From the NCBI RefSeq assembly GCF_910592395.1, contig NC_088308.1:7453001-7517000 (forward strand): a stretch of DNA of 64,000 nucleotides. The letters run 5' to 3'. Source of the stretch: Lineus longissimus. Taxonomy: Eukaryota; Nemertea; Pilidiophora; Heteronemertea; Lineidae. The position numbers and the translations under genes are program-made. The first letter of the stretch is position 1. Every line of letters begins with the position of its first letter. This document shows, piece after piece, positions 50,552 to 63,462 of this stretch. Below the pieces are notes generated by a model. The model did no database searches and had not been told where the DNA came from. It saw only the letters and a program-made list of their open reading frames with translations.

Positions 50552-50821
50552 ACACTCTTAGACATGTTCAAAATAGCTTCTGAAAAAACTTTTGTGGTTT
50601 TCATGCAGCTAACACAAATATGCACCCATTTCACAAGAAGTTTTTCAGGAAAATGAAGAAAAACTGAAAATTGTTGACCTCGTAAAAGAACTCAAAAGGG
50701 CTTTTCTTTTCCGTAAAAAAACCTCAACTTGCTTCTTACATGTACATTGTATATGTGTTGGCTTAAAAACCCGAAAAGGTTTTTCAGAAGCCTTTAAAAA
50801 AACCTTTATCTCTGTGAGTGT
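50552..50821. mobile_element. FB-A fold-back element, copy 4 (most complete)
   Basis: The left end ACACTCTTAG (50552) and the right end GAGTGT (50816-50821) are complementary at the tips. The left arm has AGCTTCTGAAAAAACTTTT and AGCTAACACAAATATGCACC. The right arm (50751-50795) gives, when reverse-complemented, GGCTTCTGAAAAACCTTTT and AGCCAACACATATAC. AACCTTTAT at 50801-50809 is the complement of the ATAAAGGTT subterminal word. The total is 270 bp with no coding capacity. The right arm's inner end has become ATGTACAT-like. No clear target-site duplication is visible. Confidence 0.8.
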
Positions 50822-53677
50822 GCCATTTGTCTACTCCTGTGATAACGTCGAAAATGTTGAAAGCACCTCGAAAGATACATATTGATATCACTTTCTTAAT
50901 ATTTGCACACAGTCCAGTTACATGTTGCTTCGAAGTCTATTTGATGAACACTTCGTTTAAAAGTATGAATGATCGTTGCCCTGGGACTTCAACCAATCAT
51001 AGTTGTAGACTAAAATCAAATGAGATGTATAAACCAACAGCCTGCATGGAGTGTCATCGAGTTTACCCTCTCCCTCCCTCTGGGTGTGTGATTACACTAT
51101 CTACAATTTTGTATTAATTTCTTTCTATAATTCATAAGTTTGTGAAGAGAGACTCGCGCTGTATGCATATCGTCGTTGGGCTCTCCGTGGTCCTATTACG
51201 ATGCGAATACTTAGTGGATTTATCTGAGCGATATAGGTTAACGGATCTGCCTCATTTTCTTGATATTAAACTTGGTAAAATGTTGACTAAAATTGGCTTT
51301 AAAAAAACGATTGAAGCATTGCGATCTAAAATTAAGTCCCAATAGTAGCAGTGCTGGTAATATTTATTTTTTGGAGTCAGAATCCTATGTTTTGTTTATT
51401 TTGTTGTTAATGATATAATTTTGTGTGCCACAACAAGGTCAATATTCCTGAATTCTCCGTACCCCCCGACGAATCAACAACCACAAAGTCGAATAACTGA
51501 CTAAATACTGAGATCATATTCTCCCCTCTAGCTACCGTTAGTAACATACCTCTTCTTCCCTCAGAAATTTCCGATACCGATACATATCTTTTTTAAGGGA
51601 AACACATGACGATAAGTCGTCTAAGATGCATTTTCCCAATCTATGCATGCACCTGTCTAGATGACACGGCGATACCTAAAGTCTCACAAAACTCATTAAA
51701 CACGCGTTTTTATCAAATCAACGGCAAATTTGATCAAATTTTAAAATGTAATCAGCGCGATGAATAAGGAGAGAGCGCGAGGAAAGAATTCAAGAAAAAT
51801 GACTCTAATAATGCATCATCGCGACTGGCATGTTGGAACGCACACCTTTTTCTATTGTTTGCTTCGACATTTTTGTCCTCAATATTTGACGTTTTCACCT
51901 GAGGTGCAACTTTGTTGCAATTCGTTTTATTTCAAAGGTAAATTTGAACGCTTTTGCTTTGAGGATATTGCATAATGAGAGCGAGCGTTTTTGCCCGCCA
52001 ATATCTTCACAGCAATTGTGAGCGGTAATCGTGTTTACAAAGAAATGAATCGAATTTTTGTAAAGTTTCAGTTCGACTTTACCACGGAATCCAGCTCGAC
52101 GAGAACCAAACCGAAGATTATTTATTCTCAAAGTTTGTTGGGGTTTTTTATACGGAAAAGTAAGCCCTTTCTTTGTGTGCACTTTTATCATGATTATCTC
52201 TTTCCCAGCGGTTCACAATTTGATGGTCGATTTCCACAGCCAGATGACTTGAGCCCATGGCTCAGCTAATATTGAGGTAGACCCTTGTGCGTGCTGCGTC
52301 GAGTACTTAAAAAGCGTTAGTACTCACCAACCCGCATCCTGCCCTGAAAGTTACCTGCCTCTGTCGGTCTCACTTTAATCGTCATATCATCAACGCAGGT
52401 CCCAGAAACACAATAGTATTTACTCGAAATGTTGTTTAAAGATAGTGACTTCCTTTTGTCTAGGATTATATACTGAGGAGGATAAGGAAAACGTATATCC
52501 ATTTGGGGAGCGGTCAGCAACGTGCAGACCAGTTCAGCAACAACCGGATCCGGCCTGCTTCTGTAACGTACTCATTCCTTAAACGATGTTTAACACAGCG
52601 TTGAGAATATCTAAGATATACATATCGTGAATAGCCGCCTTAAGACTTTCCGATATAGCACCATCCCGTGAGGGAAACAATAGCCGTCTGTAATCTCATT
52701 TATTTGAATAATATCATTGCATGTATAGTCCATTTTAACTTTAATTTGGTCGACGTTTCTACACTGTGCAAGTAGTCATGTATCTCAAAGTATGTTTAGC
52801 TTAAAGTACAGCTGCGCATCTATTTATTTTTAAAAATCTGCTCATTAAGTAATGTAAGTTAATCACCTGCGAAGACATCATCAAAATGACACTTCATGAT
52901 GTAGTACTTGTCAGAAATGTTTTTAGAGTAATTTCCATTGAAACATACTATAATTTTTGAACCGGTTAGATTTTTATATGAAATTCAAAGTCTCTACGAC
53001 CATTCTATACACCATGAAGCAGGGTCACTTTGAAATAATGAGCCCAGAAAGCGATGTTTACATGAGTCGGTTTTCAGCCATTATACCTCTCAAAATACAT
53101 TGATTTGGCGATTCCACCATCATTACAAGTCTTCCAATTTCAGTACAGCTATCATTTCACATTTTACCAAGACGGATCTGCCATGGTAACATGGGTTCTT
53201 CTACGACAGCTCCCAGAAAAGAAACTTTTATATAATGGCCAAATGACAAGCAAGTCTTTTCCACACCACGCTATCCAACAAATCTGAACGTCGTCACTAA
53301 ATCGAAAGCAGACATGCAAACTCTCAACCAGCATTGATAGCAATGGCTCCCGGGCTTTCCGCGCAGTACTTACTTAAGATGGTCGTAAATTAATGATGGT
53401 AATAGTTTTACTTATTTCCATGGAGATTTCAGCATATCATACCATTTTCCGATTGTGATACAATAGTGAAGGCAAAACTATAGGAATTATGGAAATGAAT
53501 AACGCAATCAGAAGAATGCAAATCTAATGGACCGGTCTCCGAATTCTATTGCAACTTGTTGATGACGCTTTGCTGTACAGTTTTGGTCCCCAGCAATGAT
53601 GACAATAGATTTATCCCAAGGATGACACACCCGATGTTTTCATCTAAGTCCAAACGATTTCGTGTAGTCGCCAAGAT
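50822..53677. other. No recognised genes
   Basis: A 67-codon plus-strand ORF (51142-51345) ends in a charged, helix-like stretch but has no recognised family. Other ORFs overlap on opposite strands. Confidence 0.4.
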
Positions 53678-53725
53678 AATGTCAGTGCTCTAAATCTGAC
53701 ACAAAATAATATGAGCACTGGCATT
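53678..53725. repeat. 48-base stem-loop, 13-bp stem
   Basis: AATGTCAGTGCTC (53678-53690) pairs with GAGCACTGGCATT (53713-53725) with one U-G type pair. The loop is 22 bases. Confidence 0.7.
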
Positions 53726-54601
53726 TGAAAATGTCAGCTACACCATTCGACAAAGAATAGAATAATTAAAAAAATATATGTATTTCAAAACGTTAAATGT
53801 CATAATGACTATTGTAATACCTAAAACAATTGATTTTACAGTCGGTGCAATAGGAATTACTCTGGGTGGTAAGAAATTACCATGAAATAGTTAGTTTTAC
53901 TAATTGATTTTAAGAATGAGTAGATCCGTGCCAGACCAAGTCCCCATTCCTAAACATGGTTTCACACCAAGATCCTCGTCCAGTTGTGGCCTTGGAATCA
54001 ACTGATACATATGACACTTCAACCCATTAGAACCAATATCTAGTCCACCTCCTCAAGTAACAAATCCTCAGTTCGATATAGACTGAATAGATATGGAACC
54101 ATCAAATGGTCAGTCCTCTTAACAGCCAATGATTAAGGCTCTTCAAGGCGACTGGAATTCATTCTTAGTGCTTTCATACCGAGACATTCAGTAATCGAAC
54201 ATCGGGCACTCTAAGGAAATGAGCTGGAGGATCCAGACTTCGGTACGCTCCCCGGTAATGGATTTATAGAAGACAGGTTAAGATCGCTGGTCATTAAGTG
54301 TGTGATATATATCCTTGATGATTTTTGATGTTAATCCACTTCCTGTGAAAGTTTACTTACAAATCTAATGGTATCTATCGGTTTTAAGAGAATCGCTACC
54401 AAGATCGCAAGTGAGACTTTACCAAAACTAGCCAGTGGACCAAGTAGAATCTTTTGGTAGAATAACGCCTTTGATCCTAATTTGTTTGCCCATCTGTGCC
54501 GTTCGATAATTGCTCGATGTAACTTTGTTCATACATGGAGGAGTAATTTAACGGAACAGTACCGACGGCAACAGCAACATAGTCAGCTCCTCTGCCACCT
54601 G
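53726..54601. other. No recognised feature
   Basis: No ORF of note and no repeat structure seen. Confidence 0.4.
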
Positions 54602-54642
54602 GAACAACAACAACAACAACAACAACAACGATGACGACGACC
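54602..54642. repeat. (AAC)n then (GAC)n microsatellite
   Basis: About nine AAC triplets are followed by GATGACGACGAC. This is the second AAC microsatellite in the window (the other is at 17421). Confidence 0.95.
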
Positions 54643-56447
54643 TACTCCGTTCATTCAAAAATTTCAAAATTGAAATAGTAACTACTGGCTATTGATATCA
54701 ACATTGCCTTTCTATAGACCGATAGTATAGATGCAGAGTTTTAAATGCCTAATGTGAGGGCGTAATAATTGCACTTCGACAAGCATTTGTTTCTTTTTAC
54801 CTAAGCCACAAGAAAATACAATGAACACGATGGGTGTACTAGACCTTTAATGAAAAAGTAAATTTTTATTTAGATTTTCACATTATTATACAGCCATTAT
54901 ATAAAACGCGACAAAAAACTTACCTTCAGTGCTTTTCAACAAACAGATACATTAATCCATCCTTGAAAGCAGCCTTGAAACACAGCGAAACTTCCCCCTC
55001 GACCTTCGATGTGATAATCACCATTTAAAGTATAGTGTGAGATCGATGACAAGACTGTTACAAAAATCCAAAAAGGACACTGTCCTAATCCTCATAACGT
55101 GGACAACTAGTAATCTCTGCACCTGGTACCAGCTGTTTCCGCCAAGTAGGCTTGACACTTGTCTGAGCGCGTCTTTCCACTTGCTCGCCTAATAGTAACA
55201 AACACAGAAGGAACTGCAGACAAAGAACATCACCTCTAGGCCACCGCAAAGAGATACCAGATCCTTTTGAGAAGCGGTGGATGTCACGGCGGATAATCTT
55301 TTTTTCAACCAAGGTAACATGGTCCAAAGTGTTGCCGCTCTTAATATTTAATGTTCTCAACACTTTTACATCGATTTTCACAAATAAAGTGGATCGAATA
55401 CGGCGGCAGCTGTAAACTTCTCTCACATCATAAAATAATATTTACCGTAATAAAGTTTTATGCTACCAAGACCCGTTCAATAAATGTTTAGTATTACACG
55501 TATGGACCTGGGCTACACAGGCCGAAATTCCATTTATTATAGAATTATTGATGGGCCGATGGTCGAATCAATGATTATTATCACAAACCACGTTTTACGT
55601 AATGATCAATCACCATCATAGATTCTGTAATGGAAACGTTTGCCTGTGCACCTACTTCCAAAGATCCGGTCTCATTCATTGACAGTGCATGGCAGATATA
55701 GGTGTACAGATTTGGTACCACTTTTAAACAAGGAATAAGTCCGTCACACACGGCATTCTTGTAAAACACCATTCGGTTAGAGGGAGTCAGAGCATCACCT
55801 CATCTTGTGACCTTCCGCCATTAAAATATTCATTAAGTGATCAATCCTGCACATGTTCCTTCCCAGATACTGAATAGAGTCACTTGTAATGAGGCAGTAC
55901 CCAGACCCCATGCACCTTATACGCCAATACCGTTTCATGAGGTATATCGGATGAAAACCAGTACCTTTCGTCTACCTGGCAAACTTACCGAAGTGAAAAC
56001 CCCCAGTGAGGCACACCAGACCGGAACCCGATGTTTTTTCCAATATCATCATATTGCCTTTGGTCATATTTCATTCGGAAGGATGTTCATTGTTCGTCTA
56101 TAGTTATAGTGCTTTTTGTTTCTTTCTCTGATCGAGTGGGTGTCTTTCTCTGCTTGTGTAGGGTGATTCATGTATTATTCGAACACCAAAATTTTTTGTT
56201 GATATGAACCACATTTTTCGGGCGGTCTTCTACAATATCTGACTGTTCAGGGGCTAATGACTTCTGTAGCAAATGACTGAATGATATACTTTTAATCGAA
56301 AATGGTCCAGTGATGTTTCCTACCGGAGATCGCAACGGTAGGTCACGGTTTTCTGGCAATAGTTTTGTTTGCATGAACTTATAATCGACGTCTGAGCGTC
56401 GTTATCAACGTCAAGATGATAATTCCTTCACCAATGCTAGCTCTTAC
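54643..56447. other. No recognised genes
   Basis: A 113-codon minus-strand ORF (55085-55426) is arginine-rich with one hydrophobic stretch. I could not match it to a family. Confidence 0.4.
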
Positions 56448-57008
56448 TCACGATAACTTACCATTCTTGCAATACAGAAGTTCCCACACGGGCAAATACA
56501 ATATCGGATTTAATAGCCAACAGTGTTGTCGATACATAAGAATGTGCTTCGGTAACTTCTCCCAAAGGTTCCAGCTTCTCCGGTTGCCTTTTCGAACAGG
56601 AGACACAGAAAAAGGACAAACCGTGTCTGAATTGCTATAATGAAACCATTGACAATAGAAATTTTCCCCAGACGCGGACGAGTAGCAGGCAGCCAGGAAC
56701 CGATTTCTTACTCGAAACAGACTTCTTAGCGTATCTGATTCTGACTTCGCAATTGAGCCACAGCCGGAGCTGAAATGCGTCTTGCTATACCGGCCAAGTA
56801 TGTCTGGGGTGCAGTTACGATTAGAACAAATACTCCTCGGAATAGACTGATCGATGAAATATTCGAATACCCTTTTCGTACGCTGAGGAATCCGAAGGAA
56901 TACAATTGTCATTGCCGTTGTGTAATACAGTGTATGTACACACACACGTGTCACGTTCAAGTACATGTAAAAACTACGTAAATGTTGTCTGAGAGGAGGG
57001 AAATGCAT
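56448..57008 (-). CDS. Unrecognised 186-codon ORF, possibly not coding
   Basis: This is the longest ATG-initiated frame in the window. The translation is rich in Cys, Arg and Ser, has no signal peptide, membrane segment or motif I know, and lacks repeats. By my rough estimate from base composition, an open frame this long should arise by chance in only a few percent of windows of this size, so it is mildly unusual. Shorter plus-strand frames (56416-56640, 56775-56981) overlap it, so the local scarcity of stops may be compositional. It could be an exon remnant, an antisense shadow or noise. No function is proposed. Confidence 0.12.
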   Translation of the reverse strand: MHFPPLRQHLRSFYMYLNVTRVCVHTLYYTTAMTIVFLRIPQRTKRVFEYFIDQSIPRSICSNRNCTPDILGRYSKTHFSSGCGSIAKSESDTLRSLFRVRNRFLAACYSSASGENFYCQWFHYSNSDTVCPFSVSPVRKGNRRSWNLWEKLPKHILMYRQHCWLLNPILYLPVWELLYCKNGKLS

Positions 57009-57352
57009 TCACAAGGAACAGTACATTTTGATGTGAAAACGAAATAGAGGTGGACTAATTGTTCCTTTATATCGTGTAAAGGTGATGTATGTTCTAAGAA
57101 GGAACTAAAAGGAAAACCAAGGCAAAGAGAAAATGATTGGATAGTAAAATGATGTAGACGATGATAGCCTGAAAGTACAGGCGCGGGTGCAGCGGAGACA
57201 TAGCCATCGTGGCCGGAGACGACGCACATGTCTACAAATGACTGCCAGATAATTATAAAGCGATTTTGTTCCCAGACTCATTTGAAGTCGTCTGTTCCAT
57301 CATTAGCCATCATCATTGTCTTATATCTGCTGATCCCCAAATGATAGTGGTT

Positions 57353-57426
57353 AATCACACTATTTGATCTTGGAGGTGTGATGGCCTTGCCAATGTGTAT
57401 CAAGTCAAGCTCAAATCACATTGGCA
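57353..57426. repeat. Two adjacent hairpins
   Basis: ATCACAC (57355-57361) pairs with GTGTGAT (57375-57381). Directly after it TTGCCAATGTG (57386-57396) pairs perfectly with CACATTGGCAA (57416-57426) across a 19-base loop. Confidence 0.6.
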
Positions 57427-57483
57427 ATGACACGTTTTGTACTCCGTTCGCTGTAAGAAAATATGCTCGTCTTGTACTCCATG

Positions 57484-57695
57484 TAAGGTAAATGGGATAA
57501 TCGTCACTAGCCCCTTTTTCACCTATAACTTCGGTTACGCAAGAGATTTCCGGGCAGATTCACAAAAACCAGCATGGATCTTGTAGTGGTCTAAAATATT
57601 GCCTGTAATTCAGCGCATTTTACCTAAAACTGTGCCTATGAGACTCGATAGAAGACTCGTGGTCAGGGGCTACAATTACCCCGATTTTACCTTAT
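57484..57695. mobile_element. Fold-back (MITE-like) element, ~212 bp
   Basis: The left arm begins TAAGGTAAATGGGATAATCG and contains CTAGCCCC (57484-57525). The reverse complement of the right arm (57662-57695) reads TAAGGTAAAATCGGGGTAAT then TGTAGCCCCTGACC. They align with small indels. The interior (about 136 bp) is non-coding but contains TTTTACC, echoing the arm. I found no second copy in the window and no certain target-site duplication. Confidence 0.6.
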
Positions 57696-57860
57696 TTGTT
57701 GAAAACTGTTCTGTAGACAGAAACCGTTAGACATCAATTCTGCACCTGCCCTTCCTTGGAATGTTTTTGGCTGCGCCGTGAGACAAAACATGACCTGTTA
57801 CCCTGCAGCTGTGATCTTTGGAAGGCTCTTTGGAAAGAAAATATCTTGGCTTCCGTGACC

Positions 57861-57879
57861 AAAGAATGTTACATTCTTT
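57861..57879. repeat. Perfect 19-bp palindrome
   Basis: AAAGAATGT and ACATTCTTT flank a single T. Confidence 0.85.
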
Positions 57880-59562
57880 AACTTTTATACTAAAATTGCC
57901 ATCGGGCTGAAATACTTTGCAGACGTGACTGATTCGAAGGTAATGTACAAGATGTTCCTTCTCGAAGAGACTACATCAGCTTGCATTGTGATAATTTTAC
58001 AGCGCAGAGACCGCTGTTCTAAATGCAATTGCGTTGCCAGTTCACTCATGAACTATAGACTAATAAACACAGGAAGGTGACTATAACTCACAACATTAGG
58101 GGAATCACGTTGGATACCCCTGGGAATCTGTGTACACTCTCTGCGAACCCTCGTTAGATACCATCTAAGAGTCGGTACACCTCGCACCATCCAACCTTCT
58201 GCTATCTACCACGTTGTACTTGTCCCTGTTTAATCTGAAGCAAACAATTCATCATGGTTTACACAGTGAGATCGTTAACGTTAATTTGATTAAGCAGATC
58301 AAGGCAAACCAAGTTAACAAGCAAATTGGGGATTCTTTCCTCAATGTCCTCGGGGTGACACTTGTCATCTCATTAATCGTCGCGAGACCCGGCGAGATTT
58401 CAAGAGTTGTCTGTCTGATTGATGTCAGGAAGGGAGCTCAGTCTGACAATATTTGCTATTTGTAAGTGAATTGGTCGCGTTTGATACATGTATCTACGAT
58501 TTAGACTTTATTGAGATACAATTTTTCACTGACTCAAAATCTTAAATTTGATAGCTACGAGCTGTACTTACGTCGGATCTACCAAACTTATGTCGTCAAA
58601 TTCAAGCAGGGTACAATGTCGGACACGCTGGACTTAGTTTGGACCCACCGAGAATTTTGTTTGTTCTTTTTTTACGTTTTCCTCATCACGTCAACACCGA
58701 GACAGACAGCGTAATACAAAAAGATGCATTGTTAAGGTCTTTGTCGATTTACATTTTTTGTCCTTTATCTGACAGACGTGTACAGAAAAATACGTCAACC
58801 ACACAACACAACCCTCAAACAAACCATTCCGATACTAGAGCACCACTTCCGCTTGGGAAAAGCCCGCAGCCAGTTGTGCACTTCTGGAGACATCATGAGC
58901 CATTGAGCTCCGTAAACGATGCCAATTTCGCTCTTTCTCTGACAGACGCTGACAGCATTGTCAAGGAATGCTCCCCGTCAGGCAGCGCAGCTAAGCAAGA
59001 AAACCTAATGAACATGGGTGCTGGTGTAGGCTAGCATAAACTGTGCAGCGGAGTCAGTTTTTATGAATCGTATCCCAGGGAGGGGCGACCGACTGAAGAA
59101 ACGTAATCAGTCACCGTAGGAGTACTCCAATTGCCAGGCATCCAGCAGCAGTGAAGAATGTCCCGCTTAAAATAGGACAATGAGATTGACGTCTTTTCGG
59201 GCAGTTTTTGATGCGGTATTTGTAATCTGATGTCGGGTTTTTCACGACTCCCAGCAAAGTAAAGTCAATACCTTTGAACTGCGGTAACGGCATTCAGCAT
59301 GCTGTAGAGACTGAATTGGAAGTGATCATCGCTTGGCGCTGTCTCTCAGGCACAGGTACCCGAGCAAATAAAGCTAGTGCCTTCATTAACTTTGAATAAA
59401 ACAGATCCTTCGTTGTCGGCAAACAAGTCGCTTGAAGAAAAGAAAGATCATTAGAGAAACTGGTTGGTTCATAGAGATCCTAAAAAGAGGTGCCGACAGG
59501 TTACCACACGAGTGTTTTTCCCAATGAGCTCGTCTCATACGACAGCACTTATTTGGTAAATG
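57880..59562. other. No recognised genes
   Basis: A 131-codon plus-strand ORF (58639-59034, GTG/TTG-type start) has no recognised motif. One TACATGTA lies near 58487. Confidence 0.4.
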
Positions 59563-59800
59563 AAAAGTACCCGCCGGTCGGTTGGCGTCTTTCGATGTTA
59601 GATTTGGGGTTCTTCAGTTTGTTTGGGTTGTAGTTGTTTTGCCGAGTGTTACGCCCTCTCTTCTCATTCGACCCCAGTTGTTATCTGATGATAAAAAAAT
59701 ACCCGCTTGCAACGTTGGCGTCTTCTGATAACACATGAGTGGTTCTTCAGTTGGGTCGTAATTTTTCTGTTCAGTGTTACGCCCTTATTCTGTTAATATG
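59563..59800. repeat. Diverged tandem duplication, ~130 bp
   Basis: GTACCCGCCGG...TTGGCGTCTT (about 59566-59591) and ATACCCGCTTG...TTGGCGTCTT (about 59699-59724) open two copies. Both go on with GGTTCTTCAGTT, GGGT.GTA and AGTGTTACGCCCT (59645 and 59773). Offset is 128-133 bases. Confidence 0.8.
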
Positions 59801-62800
59801 TTGCCTGCAGTGATCAATTATTCGCCTTCAGATTTTGATCGTGGTCCGAGAGAGAGGTGATTTACTATCACGCCCGTCTCTGCCATCCACTGGACGCTTG
59901 AGCAACGCTTGGCGTGACTTTAATCAAGTCATCGAAGCGCGCGGTGTCCCTGGTAAATAGGGAATTCTTGTCTTACTATAATATCATACAAACGGGTGAT
60001 AGAATGACGTGAGAGTCTTGGTTAGGGGTGGACAATGAAACCACCTCGAATACAGGATATGGCACTACGTTTCCAAAAAAAAACCGGGGAGGTGATTGAT
60101 TAGAAGTGGATGAGCTTTTCATTGCTGTCAATACTTACTTGTGATGTTATATTTCTGGTCTACTTTCTGTGGATACGCAGTAACGTATCTGAAAGGTTAG
60201 GCGTTGTCCAAAATTTTAACAAAATGTCTGTTGTTCATTTCAACTACTTGTCTTTTAGAGTTTTAACCCTTTGTGAAAATGTGTTGGTTTCAATCTGCCA
60301 CCGGCTCGAACAACCGTTGTACATTTCAACTCCAGCATAGAATGACTTAACTCCACCACATCTAGGATCAGGGCTGTTTGCCTGACGAACCGTGATCGTT
60401 GTCATAGTGACACGTTGCCAATATGTTTTTTAGCCCGGGGCCCTATTTTGATAGAAACAATCTTGCACTTATTAATAACTTGCTATAACCACCAGTTAAC
60501 GTTATTATCTCTGGTAATAGAGATGATAGATATACGACCCTGCTGGTTGATTGCTTCCTGGGTAGCGGAGTTGAATGTGCGATAGGTATAAGATTGATCT
60601 TAAATATGTCGCCCTGGTTCTTTGGTCAGCCAGATACGGGTTATCATAAATCTGCTCGGCGCAATTCTTCCAAAAGTTACGCGGAAATTTCCAAGTTTCC
60701 ATTATTTCAATATACATAAAGTAAGTCAATTTCATAATCCAACCATGGTTAGCCAATTTACTAACTCAGTCATGTGGACCTCGGATGGGAATATTTTAAA
60801 AACGCGCCCAGGATAACCCAATTAACTTTTAGCCTGGCGAGTATTCTTTTGGTTCTATGCATTGTTCGCCGATATGATGACGACGTGAAATGACAAATGG
60901 TGTCCCCATCGCCCATGCCTGCTTGATTGATCGGGTAGTTTAGCCTGGTTATTACGATGATCTTCAGCAGGGGTACAGGAGCACATCCAATATCCACCCC
61001 TTGATGGAGGAGATTTAACAGCAAGACGAATGCCACTTCATAGAACTTTCTTTTTAATAGAACAAGTAAAGAGTGCAGAGGCTAAACCTTACATAAACAT
61101 TTTTATCATTTCAGTAGATTAGCATGTTTTTCTTATGGCCCAAAGGTTGAATACTATCAAAAAAAACATATTGTGCGAAAATCTGATGTTTTTAAATAAA
61201 GAGAAATGCATTGAGGGCTAGGACACGAAAACGTGTGTAGCAAAAACTAGCATGGCGTTGGGAGTCGGCGTTTAGGAAATAACGGCAATATTCATCTGGA
61301 CCTATTTTGAAACCAGTGACCACCAGCTATGATGACTGCAGCTGAAAGAATGGAAAATGGAGTGGTTTGCATCCAAAAGGTATCTAAAATGATTTAAATG
61401 GTTAAAAGGAAGTTGTTGCTTTGTCGAATTTATTCATTCCTGTGTGGTTGATGATAAGGCACTTTGTAAAACTATCAACCAAGCTATCAAAATTGCCTGT
61501 GATGGCCGAATGCACTTTCTTTTAAAGTAATACAGCGGAAGAGGCAGTTGTTTTGCGGTATTTTTATAGGCCTCTTCTCATTATGAGTGGTTAACGCTCG
61601 AATGGGTAACACTTCGTATGTTAGCGAAAGAAACACGGCGGACGCGTAAGAAATGTATCATCCGTCGAAAGAACATCAATTCTCATTACCGAGCGACCGC
61701 ATCTTTCCTGTATGTCGAAAGAAACAAGCTCCTCGTCCCGTAGACGAGGGTTAGTTCTTATGACAATGGAAAAAGAGACAGGGCCGATGACGTATGTACT
61801 AAGCGAAAGGGAAAAATGGCGGACTCCCGGGCTTTTACTGTTTGGTGGTTACGCCATGCGCCTCGTGGCCTGATGGGAGTGAACGTGATCCTTTTGATGT
61901 GGCCGGGCAGTAAGTCGCCAGAACATAGAGCATGTTCTCCAGTAAACCCATAATACTTGGTTACCGATCAGTGGAGCCTCTCCATGGAACGAGTATATAG
62001 ATCCCCGAGCTATGATAGCCATAATGAGGTAATCAGCCCTACCCTATCATTGTCTCAAGCACCTGTATCAGTCATCGATCTTCATCCAGCCTGATGGTCG
62101 CCTCGATGGCCCACTGATGGACAATTTATTACAGTGTGGCTTGGTGATGTTGGCGGGGGTGTTGGTCAAGAGGGGCTTGCAGTTACTGACTGGGGTAAAT
62201 GGAAATTATTCAATCCGTTGTGTAGACGGATATACAAATACCATGTGCCGGTTTCAGCAAAGCATTATCATTGCACTACGGCATTGTATATGACTGCATT
62301 TCTATTTTCCTGCACCACCACTTATAAAGAACGGCGTAACCCTTCAATAATACTTACCGTCAAACTGTCTCACGAAGTTAAATGAAGGTGTGGACTCACC
62401 CGTCAAGAACCCAATGCTATTAAGAAACGGTACCTTAATAATATTGAAAATTAAATTCAGAAATGGATAAAATTGGAAAATGGCGTTCGTCCTTGGTTAC
62501 CTGACAGATAAACCCTGGGTGATATTGAGCCCGGAAATAGGTTGATTTCCTCTTGTACCTATCTGGTAGCTATCGCCTGCGCGTCAACAGTCACACTAAG
62601 GTCACAAACTGAGGACGACAACGATTGATAAACCGTTAACTTAATTTCCTACAATGTGATTTAACTTGCACTTTGATATTAAACATAGATTCAGATGGAC
62701 CATGAGCGCTCCACAGGTATACTCCATTCATGATTGAAATGTAAAGCAATTGTATTGGTCTAAATGCCGTGCGGTGTACCAAATATGCTTACTTAGGCAG

Positions 62801-63280
62801 TGATGTGACAATTAACGGAAAAAGCTAATCTACTATTGATACCGAAGTAAGAAAATGAATGCCTGTATCTCCGTACGCGTACCACTTGATATAAAATGCA
62901 GCACCACCGGAGGAACATCAGTAGTTAGTCGTATCAGAAGTGTCTATTTCACCAAAATGTAGGCTTACACCCTTTTACCACAAATGGTAGGCCCCTCGCA
63001 ATGAACACCCTTAGTATCATATACATGTATCTAGGTCACTGATCAAGCTACCTTCGTGGGGTTTTTCTAGGCTGTCGAAGTGATTCGAGTCTTTGAGCAA
63101 TGGACAACCTATTTCCTTCTTGTAACGAGCTCATCTACGTCTGGTGTTTTGTTTCTGCTCTGACCAGTCAGTGACGAGGGCGAGAAAAGTGCTTGTCTCG
63201 TTTTTAAGTATTTTTTATGATGCTATTAACTAATTTCAAGTTCGAATATATAAATGGCAAATTATTTGAAGTAGTTAATA
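59801..63280. other. Long stretch without recognised genes
   Basis: A perfect 7-bp hairpin CCTCGTC/GACGAGG spans 61731-61749. The word CGAAAGAA(A)CA recurs at 61625, 61666 and 61716, with CGAAAGG at 61804, hinting at a decayed repeat of about 45 bp. One TACATGTA lies near 63023. No gene is recognised. Confidence 0.4.
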
Positions 63281-63284
63281 TTTA

Positions 63285-63425
63285 TACAACTCAATGGAAT
63301 ATGTAATATGTAGGCTTCACGACCTTCGACGTTCATACACATGAATCCATTTTTTTTACAAACTAAATGGAATATGGAATATGCAGGCTTCACGACTCCC
63401 GTGTTTATACACATGAATACACCTT
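63285..63425. repeat. 73-bp tandem duplication, two copies
   Basis: AATGGAATATGTAATATGTA at 63293 and AATGGAATATGGAATATGCA at 63366 begin two copies sharing GGCTTCACGAC and CATACACATGAAT or TATACACATGAAT. The minus-strand ORF across it is a product of the repeat. Confidence 0.9.
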
Positions 63426-63462
63426 TTGGACAATAATGGCATAACCGCCCTATAAAGGACAC

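Noticed and set aside
61921-61942. AGAACAT...ATGTTCT-like inverted repeat resembling a steroid response element
   Set aside because: The half-sites are 7 bases apart instead of 3.
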